A stretch of DNA of 64,000 nucleotides from Bombyx mori (lineage: Eukaryota; Arthropoda; Insecta; Lepidoptera; Bombycidae). A program made the position numbers and the translations under genes. The notes beneath the pieces are model-generated. The model saw only the letters and a program-made list of their open reading frames with translations. It had not been told where the DNA came from and ran no database searches. This document shows, in pieces, positions 1 to 11,558 of this stretch. Position 1 is the stretch's first letter. Each line of letters opens with the position of its first letter. The stretch is from assembly GCF_030269925.1 (NCBI RefSeq), contig NC_085111.1:2720142-2784141 (forward strand), written 5' to 3'.

Positions 1-627
1 GTGCTAAAGCTTCAGCCTCTGCTAGTGTCGGAAGCTATGGCAAATGAAATGCGTTTCGTAATTAATAGACTGTTTTTCTAATGGCCATATAGTTATATGA
101 GACTATTCTAGTTAGTTACATAAAATAAACTCTAATATTATGTTGCAATAAAATTGTTTTTCTGTAATATAACTTTATTGGTCTTAATTTACGTTGAGAT
201 CTTAATTCATCGGAATATTCCATTTCAAAAACACAGTCAGAGGTCAACTAACATTTGCTAACTAAAATTTAGACAAACAACTAGAACGTAATCCCACGAG
301 ATAATTCGAATAAAACAGGTAATGTTGTATCTTCAACTGCTACAGAAGGCATTAAAATAAACTCGAGCAAAAAACGAGAACAACTTTGTTCAGAAATAAA
401 AACTCGACCATAGCAAAAAACTGTTGTTGAAATATTCATTTTATACCTTAATGGATAAGACGATTTGTTACTTGTAACTTTACTTAGTGAAGATAAAATT
501 TAACAGAGAAAAGGGAAAATACGCGAATACTTGCGGCAGAGCTGGGAATGTTCTCGCTTAAATATGCAGTACCTTCAGAATTTACCTCAGGCATAATCCC
601 ATCCCTAGATACTGTTTTTTGATTTTC
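1..627. other. No feature recognised
   Basis: AT-rich, stops in all frames. Nothing supported. Confidence 0.6.
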
Positions 628-843
628 TTTTTTATTGCTTAGATGGGTAGACGAGCTCACAGTCCACCTGGTGTTAAGTGGTTACTGGAGCCCATAGACA
701 TCCACAACGTAAATGCGCCACCCACCTTGAGGTATAAGTTCTAAGGTCACCCTTCAAACCGAAACGCATTGCTGCTTCACGGCAGAAATAGGCAGGGTGG
801 TGGTACCCACCCGCGCGGACTCACAAGAGGTCCTACCACCAGT
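628..843 (-). mobile_element. Bm1 SINE, 5'-truncated
   Basis: From the poly-T side: TTATTGCTTAGATGGGTAGA, CCACCTGGTGTTAAGTGG to CAAGAGGTCCTACCACCAGT. Lacks the tRNA-derived head. Confidence 0.9.
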
Positions 844-1277
844 GTACTCAGCTTTAAGCGTTTTACTTGACGGAACTTTGTGTTTCAACTGTTTTTCGAA
901 TAACAATGCTCTCGTCTGAGTCCTCAGTAAGATCAAAACAACACATATATTTTTTCACACCCTCAGATTTTGCCAGACGGTGATTTCATTCATAGAGAAG
1001 GATCAATTCATCTCTTAAAACGCACTATGAACCACCGCATCTGTTCCAAACAGTAGATATAAGCTATACGATGATAAGTGATGGTTAATAACAGATGACG
1101 GGATCATCTAACTTCTAAAACAACGAGGTTCAAAAGTTAAGTTTGAGGTGAAAAATATTGATAACCGATCCACTAATGCAATTGAGATATCAACCTCATG
1201 TTAATGGGTGGGAAATGATTTCAAGTTATTGCCTACACAAAAAAAAAGAAAGAATGGAAAACATAAAAGATAACCAC

Positions 1278-1388
1278 TTTTTATTGGCCTTGTATAGGCA
1301 GACGAGCATATGACCCACCTGATGGTAAGTGGTTACCGTCGCTCGTGGACATCAGCGATGCCAAGGGCAAAGCCAAGCCGCTGCCTTC
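1278..1388 (-). mobile_element. CR1-like LINE 3' tip
   Basis: TTTTTATTGGCC, GGCAGACGAGCATATG and AGCCAAGCCGCTGCCTT match the last ~110 bp of the element at 5093. Confidence 0.65.
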
Positions 1389-2082
1389 CGTTAAAATTGT
1401 ATTCGGATATGACTCCCACTACGACCCATTTAAATTTGATACGAAGGATTCAAACTGGAAAAAAATGTGGTGAAATCAATTCGGGCAATACCACAAGTGA
1501 CCACAAGGTGTATTTGTTTCATTCAATTTGAAAACGTAAACAGGTCTGATATCAAAACAAAAACTTTGTGGATGTTGAAAGAATAAATAATAAAAAACCA
1601 ATCTTCACAAAAAGAACTATAAAATCTGTATGAAGAAAACAATAATTACGCTCAACAAGAACTCCTAATTTATAGTCAGTTTAATTAAGTAACATCATAA
1701 AACAAGTTTTGAAATGGTTTTCTCCTATTTGTCTAAAGACACGGCTGACGTAATAAAACCGGTACATTAGTACATCTAATTCTAGTTACAGTAGCTACTT
1801 CAATCTGTGAATACAATTTTTTTTTTAAGTGAAAATTCTTAAGGCGCATTGGGAATAAAATTTAACTCGCGACAAACGCGGATTAAGCAATTTTTTTAAA
1901 TGAAATTTTTTAATTATATAAAATGTATATATAAATGGTGAAGAGGTTGTTTGTCTTATACAAAGCATTCCTTATTACAAAAGAAATATGATTTAAGGAT
2001 ATAAAATGAAGATAACCACAATACTGTACACCGCAAAAGAAGTTTCACTTCTTTCAGATGTACCAAGTTGCACGCACGCCCT

Positions 2083-2195
2083 TTATTTTTATTTTTTTTA
2101 TTGCCCTTGTAGGCAGACGAGCATACGGCCCACCTGATGATGAGTGGCTACCGTGAACTTCAGGAATGCCACGGGTAGACCCATTCCGCACCTTA
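2083..2195 (-). mobile_element. CR1-like LINE 3' tip
   Basis: TTATTGCCCTTGTAGGCAGA and CGAGCATACGGCCCACCTGA, the same family tip as 5093-5200. Confidence 0.65.
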
Positions 2196-2360
2196 CCAAT
2201 AAGTATTTAAAATTCATTTTATATATAATTCCCGTCCCGAAAAGCTATAACTTTATCTCAATCGTTTATAAGGTCAGAAAGCTGACAATAGTCATGTTAC
2301 GCTCTTACTAATGTACAAAGTGTATTTGCATGAGAAGGCATATCCATTGGTATATGTCAT

Positions 2361-2818
2361 TTTATTTATTTATTGCATATATGGATAGGCAGGCTCACAG
2401 TTCACCTGGTGTTAAATGGTTACCGAAGCCCATAGACATCTACAACCTAGATGCCGCCACCCACCTTGAGATATGAGTTCTAAAGTCTCAATATAGTTCC
2501 AACAGCTACGCCACCCTTCAAACCGAAACGCATTACTGCTTCACGGCAGAAATAGGCAGGGTGGTGGGGTGGTGGTATCTACCCGTGCGGACTCACAAGA
2601 GGTCCTACCACCAGTAATTAAGCAAATTATAATGTAAGCAAATTAAAATTATAATGGTTTTTATTAGACGATGCTATTCCTTTACCGTGGAAGTCAATCG
2701 GGAACATTTGTTAAGTGCATATTTCCTTAGAAAAATTGGTACCCGCCTGCGGGATTCAAGCAACGATGCATTGCTCGACACAAAGGCACTGGACGACTTT
2801 AGGCCACGACGACTTCAG
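2361..2818 (-). mobile_element. Bm1 SINE, near full length
   Basis: Contains the body, the linker ATTATAATGG...GTGGAAGTCAATC and the tRNA-like head (GCGGGATTCAAGCA, AGGCCACGACGACTTC). Confidence 0.88.
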
Positions 2819-2865
2819 GTCACCCTTTAAAACAATGCTTAGTGTTATTAAGTGTAATTAAGGGT

Positions 2866-3188
2866 TTACACGTCATTACGGATTCTCCCGATTCATTAAC
2901 GGTGCTTTTAGGTACCTCAAGCACAGGTCATCGTCCTCGCCGAACCCATCGCTTGCGACGAAGGGCTCAATGAGTAAATTAACCCATAGACACAGTCCAC
3001 TGAATTTCTCGCCCGATCTTCTCAGTGGGTCGCTTTTCCGATCCGATGGTAGATTCTGCGAAGCACTGCTTTTGCTAGGGCCAATATTAGCAACGCTCTC
3101 GGTTTGAGCCCCGTGAGCTCACCTACACGTCAAGAAGCTGAAACAACCTTTCAAGGCTTTCAGCTTAGGTAGAACAAAAGAAAAAAAA
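2866..3188 (+). mobile_element. Jockey/BMC1-type LINE 3' end
   Basis: Carries the signature TCAGTGGGTCGC, GATTCTGCGAAGCACTGC and GTGAGCTCACCTAC, ending GCTTAGGTAGAAC plus an A-rich tail. It directly abuts the Bm1 at 2361-2818. Confidence 0.8.
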
Positions 3189-3261
3189 GGGTTTTAAACA
3201 GATTAACATCAGAAAATAATTAATCAAATGTATAGTATCTTTATGTACTCGTCTTTCCCTA

Positions 3262-3455
3262 TCTATTAGCCGGTAGCCTCTAGGGGTATTCCAGCCACGT
3301 GTGGACGGGTAGATTAGGTAGCTCAGGAGCTCAACCTGAAAGAATTTTCTAGCACTAGCCCTAACAAGAGCAGTGCTTCGTAGAATTTCCCACCGCAACG
3401 GAATCGCGGCACACTGCGAAGATCCGGCGAGAAACTCAACGGGCTGTGTCTATGG
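3262..3455 (-). mobile_element. LINE 3' end, divergent Jockey-type subfamily
   Basis: Shares GAAGATCCGGCGAGAAACTC and CAGTGCTTCGTAGAAT with the other tails but has a distinct end (TAGCCGGTAGCCTCTAGGGG), like the copy at 50575. Confidence 0.65.
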
Positions 3456-4561
3456 TTGTACTCGTTGATTTCAACACTGTTTATCCATCGACAGACATGT
3501 TATTATTTATGTATGTTTATACATCATTATTTAGAGCACACTCGTCCACTGCTGGTCTGTTATGTTTTGCATCACTGAAGTCTGAACAGCTTCCCTTATT
3601 CACCTCTTGCGAGTCCTATTTCTCAAATCACCGCCTCCTGTCCAAAGAGTGTCTTACATTACATTAGGCGGAGCGTGGTCTCCACTGAAGACTCTTTCTG
3701 CTCTAGCGATCGACGATTCTAAGGCATGTATGTCCAGACTGTTGCCACTTAAGCTTGCTATATCATTGCCTTTATTTAAGTATCTTTCGAATAACTTTAT
3801 TCCTGATTTTATTCTTGAGAGAAGCTCCATAGCTCGATGAGTGACTTTGAGCTAATGGACCAGCTGCACTGCGAGTGTTAACGCCGCGACGATCCGTCGA
3901 TCATAATCAATGATGCGCTGGTTGAAATTATGAACTTCATATAAAGTTACATTCGGATCCATTCAAAGTCGGGGATATTAACAAACAAATAAGGAACTTC
4001 GTTCCAAAAATGAGATACAAAAAGGCACTAAGTATATCTAAGAAATTATTATACGTCTATAAATATAAGTATCTAATGTTCGTTTAAAAATATTCATTCG
4101 CGTCTGCAGAAAACCAGTTTTGGTATATTAATATTGAAGGCATTATTATTTACCTTCGTTTAAAATTAATTGAGCATCATTTAATGTATATAAATAACTT
4201 TAAAATGAACCGCAAATGCTCGACGTAGTGATTAAAATATATAGATTACTCTTTAAGAATATAGATTTATAGCTTCCGGTAAGATAATTTGACGAGCTCT
4301 ATAATAGATCATATCCAAAAAGCGATATGTTTTAAAAAAAAATTAAATAACATAATTAAACACAAAATTTTACTGTCTTGAATTCTCACATCTCATTTAC
4401 TAGCTTGAGTAATATGGCTACTTGACATTTCTATTCTTCTACAAATTTAGTATCATATTTTATATTAGGTATTTACATATGAAATTGTCGTTTAATCTAA
4501 ATAAATTTTGGACATTTTTTATAACTATTTTTTATTTCTATCAATCAAAATAGTATATATT
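3456..4561. other. Mostly featureless; possible transposon debris
   Basis: 3456-3990 is less AT-rich with two short open frames but no recognisable motif. ATAAGGAACTTCGTTCC at 3989-4005 recurs elsewhere. 4010-4560 is plain AT-rich spacer. Confidence 0.4.
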
Positions 4562-5015
4562 ATGGTATCAATGAATCTCTGCAAGCGCAGTTGGAGTTTT
4601 TAATGCCCTACTGAAGAAGTCAGAGAGCCAATATACGCTTCACTTCCAACCCTAGTAGCTCTAGTAGCTTATTCGCCGCCTGTTGGATAAGAGATCGAGT
4701 CTTGTCGTGTAAGAGCAGCATGGACGAGCAATTCACCAAGGATCACCAGATATTCGCAAGCTTCATTATTGTGGGCAGTTCCTCACAATGCACTTCCGCT
4801 GTAAGGCTGGTGCCATTTAGAAAGAAGCCGTCATAAATTATACCAACATTAGACCACCAAACACTGACCATGACTTTTAGGGGTAAATTTCCGTTTAGGG
4901 CATTTCTTAGGTTCTGAATCAGGGTCTAACCAACATAATAACCGCTTACGGTTTTTAAAAAGAATACATTTTTCATCGCAAATGACAATGGGCCTTAAAT
5001 CCCTTTGTTTCTGTG
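4562..5015 (-). pseudogene. Degenerate mariner transposase fragment
   Basis: The minus strand reads CDEKCILFKNRKRLLCWLDP, then PKRKFTPKSH, then after frame changes GTSLTAEVHCEELPTI and LLLHDKTRS. These match the order of mariner transposase blocks (DEKWVLY-NRKRS-QWLDP, HPKK, ITAE-YC-QL, LLHDNARPH). Stops and frameshifts are frequent, so it is dead. Confidence 0.7.
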
Positions 5016-5092
5016 TCTATGAAGCATAACAAGGCTTACCGTAATGGGTATGTCGCGCTAGCGATCATTTCGTTCAGATCGCGCGATACCTT

Positions 5093-5540
5093 TTTTTAAT
5101 TTTTTTATTGCCCTTGTAGGCAGACGAACATACGGCCCACCTGATGGTGAGTGGTTACCGTCGCCCATGGACTTCAGCAATGCCAGGGGCAGAGCCAAGC
5201 CGCTGCCTACCGCTTAATACTCTCCACAAGCCTCTTTTGAAGAAGAACATGTCATAGCGCTCGGGAAACACCGTGGAGGGGAGCTCATTCCATAGCCGGA
5301 TGGTATGTGGCAAAAAAGACCTCTGGAAACGCACTGTGGATGACCGCAGTCGCTCCAGGTAGTATGGATGAACTCTACTCCGGTGGCGGGCGGTGCGATG
5401 ATAAAAACGAGATGCCGGTATCATCTCGAACAATTCTTCAGAGCTCTCCCCATGGAACATACGGTACAAAATACAAAGGAAACCAAAGTCCCTCCACAGA
5501 CCCAGAGGTTCCAAACGATCCATGAGAATGGGATTATCGA
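5093..5540 (-). mobile_element. CR1-like LINE 3' end with ORF2 C-terminus
   Basis: The minus-strand reading 5523-5155 gives FLCILYRMFHGESSEELFEM, HRTARHRSRVHPYYLERLRS and FLPHTIRLWNELPSTVFP. This is the widespread C-terminal motif of CR1/Jockey-superfamily ORF2. A poly(A) tail (T-rich 5093-5108) ends it. Severely 5'-truncated. Confidence 0.75.
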
Positions 5541-5744
5541 CAATTTTTTTTTTTAAACTACTAGTTTAACATTTTTCAAAATCTTTTACCTTGCCAACTA
5601 ACGCACATTTAACAATATTATTTGAATGCTAACGTTGAACGCTGCTGACAACCCAGCAATAGATTAAGTATCGTCCAACCAAGCTTCCACTAACGCCTTA
5701 AATTCGTCGTTGTTGAAGTGGTTTTTTTTTTTTAATAAAAATTT

Positions 5745-5781
5745 CGGTGTCGATTTGATTAAATTGATCAAACCGACACCG
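5745..5781. other. Short hairpin
   Basis: CGGTGTCGATTTGAT and ATCAAACCGACACCG pair over 15 bp with one mismatch around a 7-nt loop. Function not known. Confidence 0.6.
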
Positions 5782-6162
5782 ACAGCGAGTTGGTATGTAC
5801 TATAGCGTTCAATCAGCACACGTCATAAATGCGGTGAGCCGTTTTTGCGTCATTGCTACCACGACGGAACCGGTATACGATAATAACTCGTATGTCTATC
5901 GTAGGTATTGATATTGATGAAAAAGATACAAATGTGGTGAAATCTAAACACCAATCAAGAAACAAATGATTTAATTTGAAAATAGAATTCCATATTTTCA
6001 AATTAAAATTCATTTGAATTTAGAATTTATTGTCAGCCATACGTCATTTACGTTTTAAATGGCCAGTACTGTAAAACGGCAACTTCGTAGGATAAAATAA
6101 CTTAAAATACCTATTATTGAACAAAAGTCTGGGATCTAGATAGTAGTTTATATTATTTATTC

Positions 6163-6345
6163 ATTTAACTTTATGCGCTAAAGCACAGTGGCGGACTTAA
6201 TGCCTTAGGCGTTCTCTACCGGTCAACCAAGGGTGATGTAGAGAGTCCTGTGGTAGGTGCATTCCTTTTTGAGAAATAAGAGATAATAATAATATTATAT
6301 ACATATACAAACACACAAACAGTATACATACAAAAATGCAACATA
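6163..6345. repeat. Interspersed repeat with AC/AT-rich microsatellite
   Basis: GGCGGACTTAATGCCTTAGG, TCTACCGGTCAACC and GGTAGGTGCA, then an ATACA/ACACA-rich tract. The same arrangement is at 49775. Probably a LINE 3' end; class uncertain. Confidence 0.6.
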
Positions 6346-6767
6346 CCACAACATAAATATTATTACATCATAATAGTAATATAAAATTTCCACATGCATA
6401 TCTACTACGTGTTACAAAATACCCCGTAAAAAATATAATTAATTATTAAAGCCAAAAATTTTGTCAACCCTAGTAAGCTGTCATGTCAAGGAACCAGATT
6501 ACTTAACAGAAAGGCCTATGTACCTATTTTACCTAATAATTGTCTACTTTAATCGTTTTTTTCTATTTTTCAATCATAAACGTTCGCTACCTCAATACAA
6601 GGATGTCTTTATACTCAAGTACTGGCTTCAAAAAATGTGAAGTTGGAAAAAAAATACATATTTATGTTGTCAATTTGAAATATTCTAATCAGAACCAGCC
6701 TGCCGGGTCGGAAACAAACGACGACAACCTGAAATTTAACTTAATTATATCAAACCTTATTTATTTA

Positions 6768-7019
6768 CTAGCTTTACCCGTCCGCTTCGCTGGGCATTTA
6801 AAATTAACATTATTATTTCTCACCCCCACAAAGATTCTCATCATTAACGCCCCCGCAACTGATATAGGGAGTCCAACATTCATGTAAAAATATTAGACTA
6901 TCCATTAAGTACACGTATTTTCTACATGGATACCAAGTTTCAAGTCAATCTGATGCATGGTTCAGTAGTTATAACGGAAAATCCGTAAAAACCACTGTAG
7001 ATTTATATATTAGTATAGA
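6768..7019. repeat. Dispersed repeat family R3, copy 1
   Basis: Starts CTAGCTTTACCCGTCCGCTT and ends TTTATATATTAGTATAGA. Two other copies are at 50311 and 63682. Class not determined. Confidence 0.8.
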
Positions 7020-7026
7020 GTCTATA

Positions 7027-7611
7027 GAGTATAGATTTGACGTAAGTTATCGTAGAAAATGGCAAACTATATTTTCATCAGGCGTTGGACCCTTTTCCAC
7101 GCTTTTTGTTTTAAATTACGTTAAAAACTTTTAGTCTGTAAAGCAAGCCGTTGTCAAAATAAAATAACAAAATTAAACACACTGAGAATATCTTTAGGAA
7201 ATTTATGTCATAGCAGTTGTTTCTTATAAAAAATGATAAATAAATTTCATATTCGTACATATACGGAACATATATACATACATATGTATGGACTCATACG
7301 GAATCTATGCAGGCTACCGCCATACTTTACATTCATACATGGAAAGAATTCTATTTATTGTCAAGCCCTACAACTTGTCAAATGTCTATGATATTTGATA
7401 ATTAAATTCATAATTTGACGTAAGTTATCGTCAAACATGAGAAGCTATATTTTCATCAGGCGTTGGACTCTTTTCTAGGCTTTTGTTAATAACATTTAGT
7501 AAAGCAAGCCGTTGTCAAAATAAAATAACAAAATTAAACACACTGAGAATGTCTTTATGAAATATATGTCATAGCAGTTGTTTCTTACCACAGATAATAA
7601 AAAATGATAAG
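7027..7611. repeat. Tandem duplication, ~390-bp period
   Basis: 7027-7248 and 7416-7611 share TTGACGTAAGTTATCGT, TTTTCATCAGGCGTTGGAC, AAGCAAGCCGTTGTCAAAAT and TCATAGCAGTTGTTTCTTA in order, with a ~170-bp unmatched stretch between them. Confidence 0.88.
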
Positions 7612-7624
7612 TTTCTTATTCGTT

Positions 7625-7925
7625 TAAGTAGGAACGAGTGGATCCACTTGGTGGTTACTGGGACTCATAAACGCCGCCACCGTCCTTGACACTTAGATCT
7701 ATGTCTCCACTGTATAGTATAATAATTACGCAAATTAAAATTTTTGCGGTATGGACTTTTGCTACACAATGTTCTTTACTCCTTCACCATGAAAGTTATC
7801 TGTCAAAATGTATTTCATTTAAAAAAAATTGTAAATACATGCCTGCGGGATTCGAACATTGACATAATCGTATCATTCAATAAAGAATATTATTATATAA
7901 CGTATAGTCCACGATGACTTTTAAC
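7625..7925 (-). mobile_element. Old diverged Bm1 copy
   Basis: Recognisable GTGGTTACTGGGACTCATAA, CCATGAAAGTTATCTGTC and GCCTGCGGGATTCGAACATT; many differences, so ancient. Confidence 0.6.
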
Positions 7926-9341
7926 GTCTTAATCATAGATAATACACATAATATTTGATCATAATAGTTAAGTGTATAATCTATGATAATAGTTACTAGT
8001 ATTGTGAGTGTAGCGCCGTATTAATTTACAGAGCAAAGTTATTTAAAAAATGTAGAAGTAGTCTTTAACAAGCGCTGAAGAGCTGAAGAGAGAAGAGGAG
8101 CTGTTATTATGAAATATATTATAATTATAAAACATATGTAAATAATATATGTTACAAAATTACAATTTTATTGATTTGGTTTGGATTATGACTTCACATA
8201 TTACTTTTATCGGCTCAAATAACTTCACAACACACGGTTGACTGCAACCAAAATCTGCTTCCGTGTGGAAGTATTCACTGATATAATAAACAAATTACAG
8301 TTCCCTTTATATTTTACTCAATAAACAAAGTTGACGGCCTCACACACTATAAATACTCAAGGCGAAGCTTATATGGAGAATAGTTAAAAGTTATTTAAAA
8401 ATAAGCTTATTAACATATTGCATCGCTGTCAGTGCCGATATAGACGTTTTATTCTTGGAAATTTGAAATTTCCCGTTGCATCTCTTTGAAAGTTGAATTT
8501 CGAATTCTGTGAGCTATTTATGTGTAGTAATTGTAAGGAATATTCAATACAAACTGCTGATTATTCTAAAACAAGGATATTTTTTTTGTTGTATAATTTG
8601 CCACCTTAGCGATCCTCCTTACTTTTTTATGTCAGGTATAAATGTATGATTTGCAACAAAATATACATAGGTATGTGAAACTAAGAACGAATGTGATTAA
8701 ATTTTCCAAATAAATGTTTTTACCAAATAAAAATTGCAAGAATACGATATTAAAAAAATTCAACTTCACACACAGCTAAATCGGTTTAGCCTTGTTGTTT
8801 GTTTTGGTCCGACTGATCTTATTAACTTTTACTTGTCGAAAAATAATATTAAAGAAACACAAATATGGTTATTTTTTTACACATAAACATTTAATTTATA
8901 GCTCATATTCGCCCACCTATATTTCAATACTTTTTGACGTGTTATTTTTAAACTCAATTTTAAGTGAGGCAATATTTAAAGCAAGCGGCTTGCTCGCATA
9001 CATTTCTTAATAAAGTTTTTTATGAAATTTTTCATGTATTTTTATTTATTTCGTTAAGTTTTGTTCGACTTATTTAACTGATGTCTGAAATGCTAATTTT
9101 TTAGGTAATCGATGTTTGAAAAAGAACCTAGAAAGTATATCGGAAAAGTTATCTTGTGTGTACCACAAATTGCATTTCTCTTAACGAAGATTGCAATTAT
9201 TTATTTATGAATCAAATGCTGACAATGTAAAATGATCAAAACCTATCAAAATAAAGTCCTCTCTACATATACTATGTATTCCGTATTGAAATCCGATTCT
9301 TTTTTTTAAGTTGGCCACTTTTATTTTCACCTGACAGCAGA
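7926..9341. other. AT-rich spacer, nothing recognised
   Basis: No open frame over about 75 codons and no repeat shared with the rest of the window that I could see. Confidence 0.5.
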
Positions 9342-9493
9342 TTTTTTGGCGGGAACGCGAGATATGAAATTGTGTACTTTTTTAATTATTTTGTTACATT
9401 AGTGTTTCTTCTGGTTTAAAGGTGTAATTATCGTTTAACATATGTGGAAGTGTACGAAACAAATTTTCTGGGCGTGGCTTCTCGGGTTATTAT
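9342..9493 (+). repeat. Repeat pair P, copy 1
   Basis: TTTTTTGGCGGGAACGCGA through GGTTTAAAGGTGTAAT to CTTCTCGGG. The inverted partner is 22777-22943. Identity unknown; maybe a transposon terminus. Confidence 0.65.
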
Positions 9494-9701
9494 CTAAAAA
9501 TCCACTATACAGATACATTTTTAGTAATTGTAAATATTTTATTTCCGTAGATACAAAAATATTCTTATATCATTCACTGAGCCTTGATATTCTTCACGAA
9601 CTGTCAATAACATATTAAGGCCGTTAACAGAATTGTTTCGAAATTTTTAACAACCACAAACAAGGATAAAATATTGAATATTGGAACATGTTACATTATG
9701 C

Positions 9702-9955
9702 CAGCCTTTCCCAAAGTGGGCGATAACGCCTCCTTGTGGGCGCTGCAGGTTTAAAGGGGGGCGGTAAGAGAACCCAGAAAAAAGGGAGCGTTTTGTAAAG
9801 GCTTGGGAGGCGATTTGCAATTTCATCTAGGAGGACTCCTAGACACCGACTGAACTCCCGCTATAGTGGTTTTTATGTAGGTGAAAAAATAGGGGCGCTA
9901 AAAAATAATTTATTCTCAAAGTGGGCAGTAGACAAAATAAGTTTGGATGTCCCTG
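9702..9955. mobile_element. hAT-type MITE, 254 bp
   Basis: Starts CAGCCTTTCCCAAAG and ends GATGTCCCTG, so the termini are CAG...CTG with partial inverted repeats. Flanked by a perfect 8-bp target duplication CATTATGC (9694-9701 and 9956-9963), the hAT hallmark. Non-coding. Confidence 0.88.
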
Positions 9956-9978
9956 CATTATGCGGTTAAAGCACTTTT

Positions 9979-10226
9979 TTTACTGGTGGTAGGACCTTTT
10001 GTGAGTCCGCGCGGGTGGGTACCACCACCCTGCCTATTTCTGCCGTGAAGCAGTAATGCGTTTCGGTTTGAAGAGTGGGGCAGCCGTTGTAACTTACTTG
10101 AGACCTTAGAACTTATATCTCAAGGTGGGTGGCGCATTTACGTTGTGGATGTCATGGGCTCCAGTAACCACTTAACACCAGGTGGTCTGTGAGCTCGTCC
10201 ACCCATCTAAGCAATAAAAAAAAAAC
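9979..10226 (+). mobile_element. Bm1 SINE, 5'-truncated
   Basis: TACTGGTGGTAGGACC to CACCCATCTAAGCAATAAAA with an A-rich tail. It starts 16 bp after the hAT MITE target duplication. Confidence 0.9.
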
Positions 10227-10335
10227 AATACAATGTTTAGTATCGTGCGTCGGTACAATTATGTCCTGTAACATATTGCAGTGTTTATTTCAGTGAATAA
10301 CTAGGCAGCCTTGAGAGGCTATTTCAGCTTACCCT

Positions 10336-11393
10336 TTTTTTTTTTTTTTTTCTCGGGCCGGGGGCCGAACCTCCTACGAGGTCCCCGCGCCAAGGGGGCG
10401 CACGGGGTATGTGAGGCTCAACGACCTGCAGGTGTTGAGAGCAGATCGCGGGCCCAAGGATTTTAGGGCCCACCCACTAAACGACTCCCCTGCACTCTTA
10501 CACCCGACGTCCGATCTCCGTCCGGGATCAGAACCCGTTCAGAGTAGGGGGGTTCCCGCGGTCAACACTACAACCAGACACGCGGCGCCACCCCGAGGAC
10601 GCCCGACCGACGGGTCGTCGAGGCGATAGTGGACGACTAACGACGTCAGTCTCCGCGGTACGGTGGACCTACCAGGCCGCCCAGGCGGTGCCGCTGGTGT
10701 TCCGGGATACCCCGCTGGGCCAGAACCAGCCTGCCGGGTCGGAACGCGATACACCGCCGACCGGGTTGCTCTTCAACAGTATGATCGGCGACGACAGCGA
10801 CGACGAAAATACGGACCGCATCGCAGTCCGCAGCCGCCGACGTGCCGTCCCGTCCTCCTGGTGCCAGCGCGCTAGAGTGACGGTAGCGTGCGGCGCAGCC
10901 TCAACCCCCTTAGGTCGCCCCGTGACCATCACCGGGAGGAGACTGCCTCCTCATAGGGGCTGGAGCTGGACAAACGCCCTCCTCCGACCCCCGGCCCGAC
11001 GGCGGTGGCATGGCGCCGAGAGGGAAGAAGAGCTCTCCCTCTCCCGTTCCGCCGCCTCCTTCTGTGAGATGGTGGACTCACAGAAGTCGAGCATCGCCTG
11101 CCAGGACTCGTCGCTGCCGAGCATCGTAGCCACGACGGTCAGAAGCAACAAGTCCGGTCCTATTTTTGCAACGAGGAGGCGGCGCTGCTCCGCGAAAGCG
11201 GGGCAGTACGCGAGCGTGTGCTCCGCCGTGTCCTCGTTGCAGCCACTGCAGTGGTGGCACTTCGGCGTCGGCTCCCTCCGGGCGACGAGGTGCAGGTAGC
11301 GACCGAAACAGCCGTGTCCCGTGAGCACCTGCGTCGCTCGGAAGGTGAGACGTCCTCAGTCGCGATTCACCCAGTCCGAGAGGACCGGGCGGA
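10336..11393 (-). mobile_element. R1-clade LINE 3' fragment nested in the Jockey 3'UTR
   Basis: A 1.06-kb insertion with poly(A) (T-run 10335-10351) and a 15-bp target duplication ATTTCAGCTTACCCT (10321-10335 and 11394-11408). Its coding part (11328-10951) reads LTGHGCFGRYLHLVAR, a CHHC-type zinc pattern (CHHCSGCNEDTAEHTLAYC) and EKEAAERERE-like residues, the C-terminal signature of R1-clade ORF2. Confidence 0.85.
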
Positions 11394-11558
11394 ATTTCAG
11401 CTTACCCTAGCTTGGGTAGGTGAGCTCACGGGGCTCAAACCGGAGAATTGCTAACACTGACCCTAGCAAGAGCAGTGCTTCGCAGAATCTACCACCGAGT
11501 CGGAAGCGCGACCCACTCAGAAGATCCGGCGAGAAATTCAGTGGGCTATGTCTGTGGG

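Noticed and set aside
8792..9010. 72-codon hydrophobic open frame
   Set aside because: Phe/Leu/Ile content follows from T-richness; no supporting signal.
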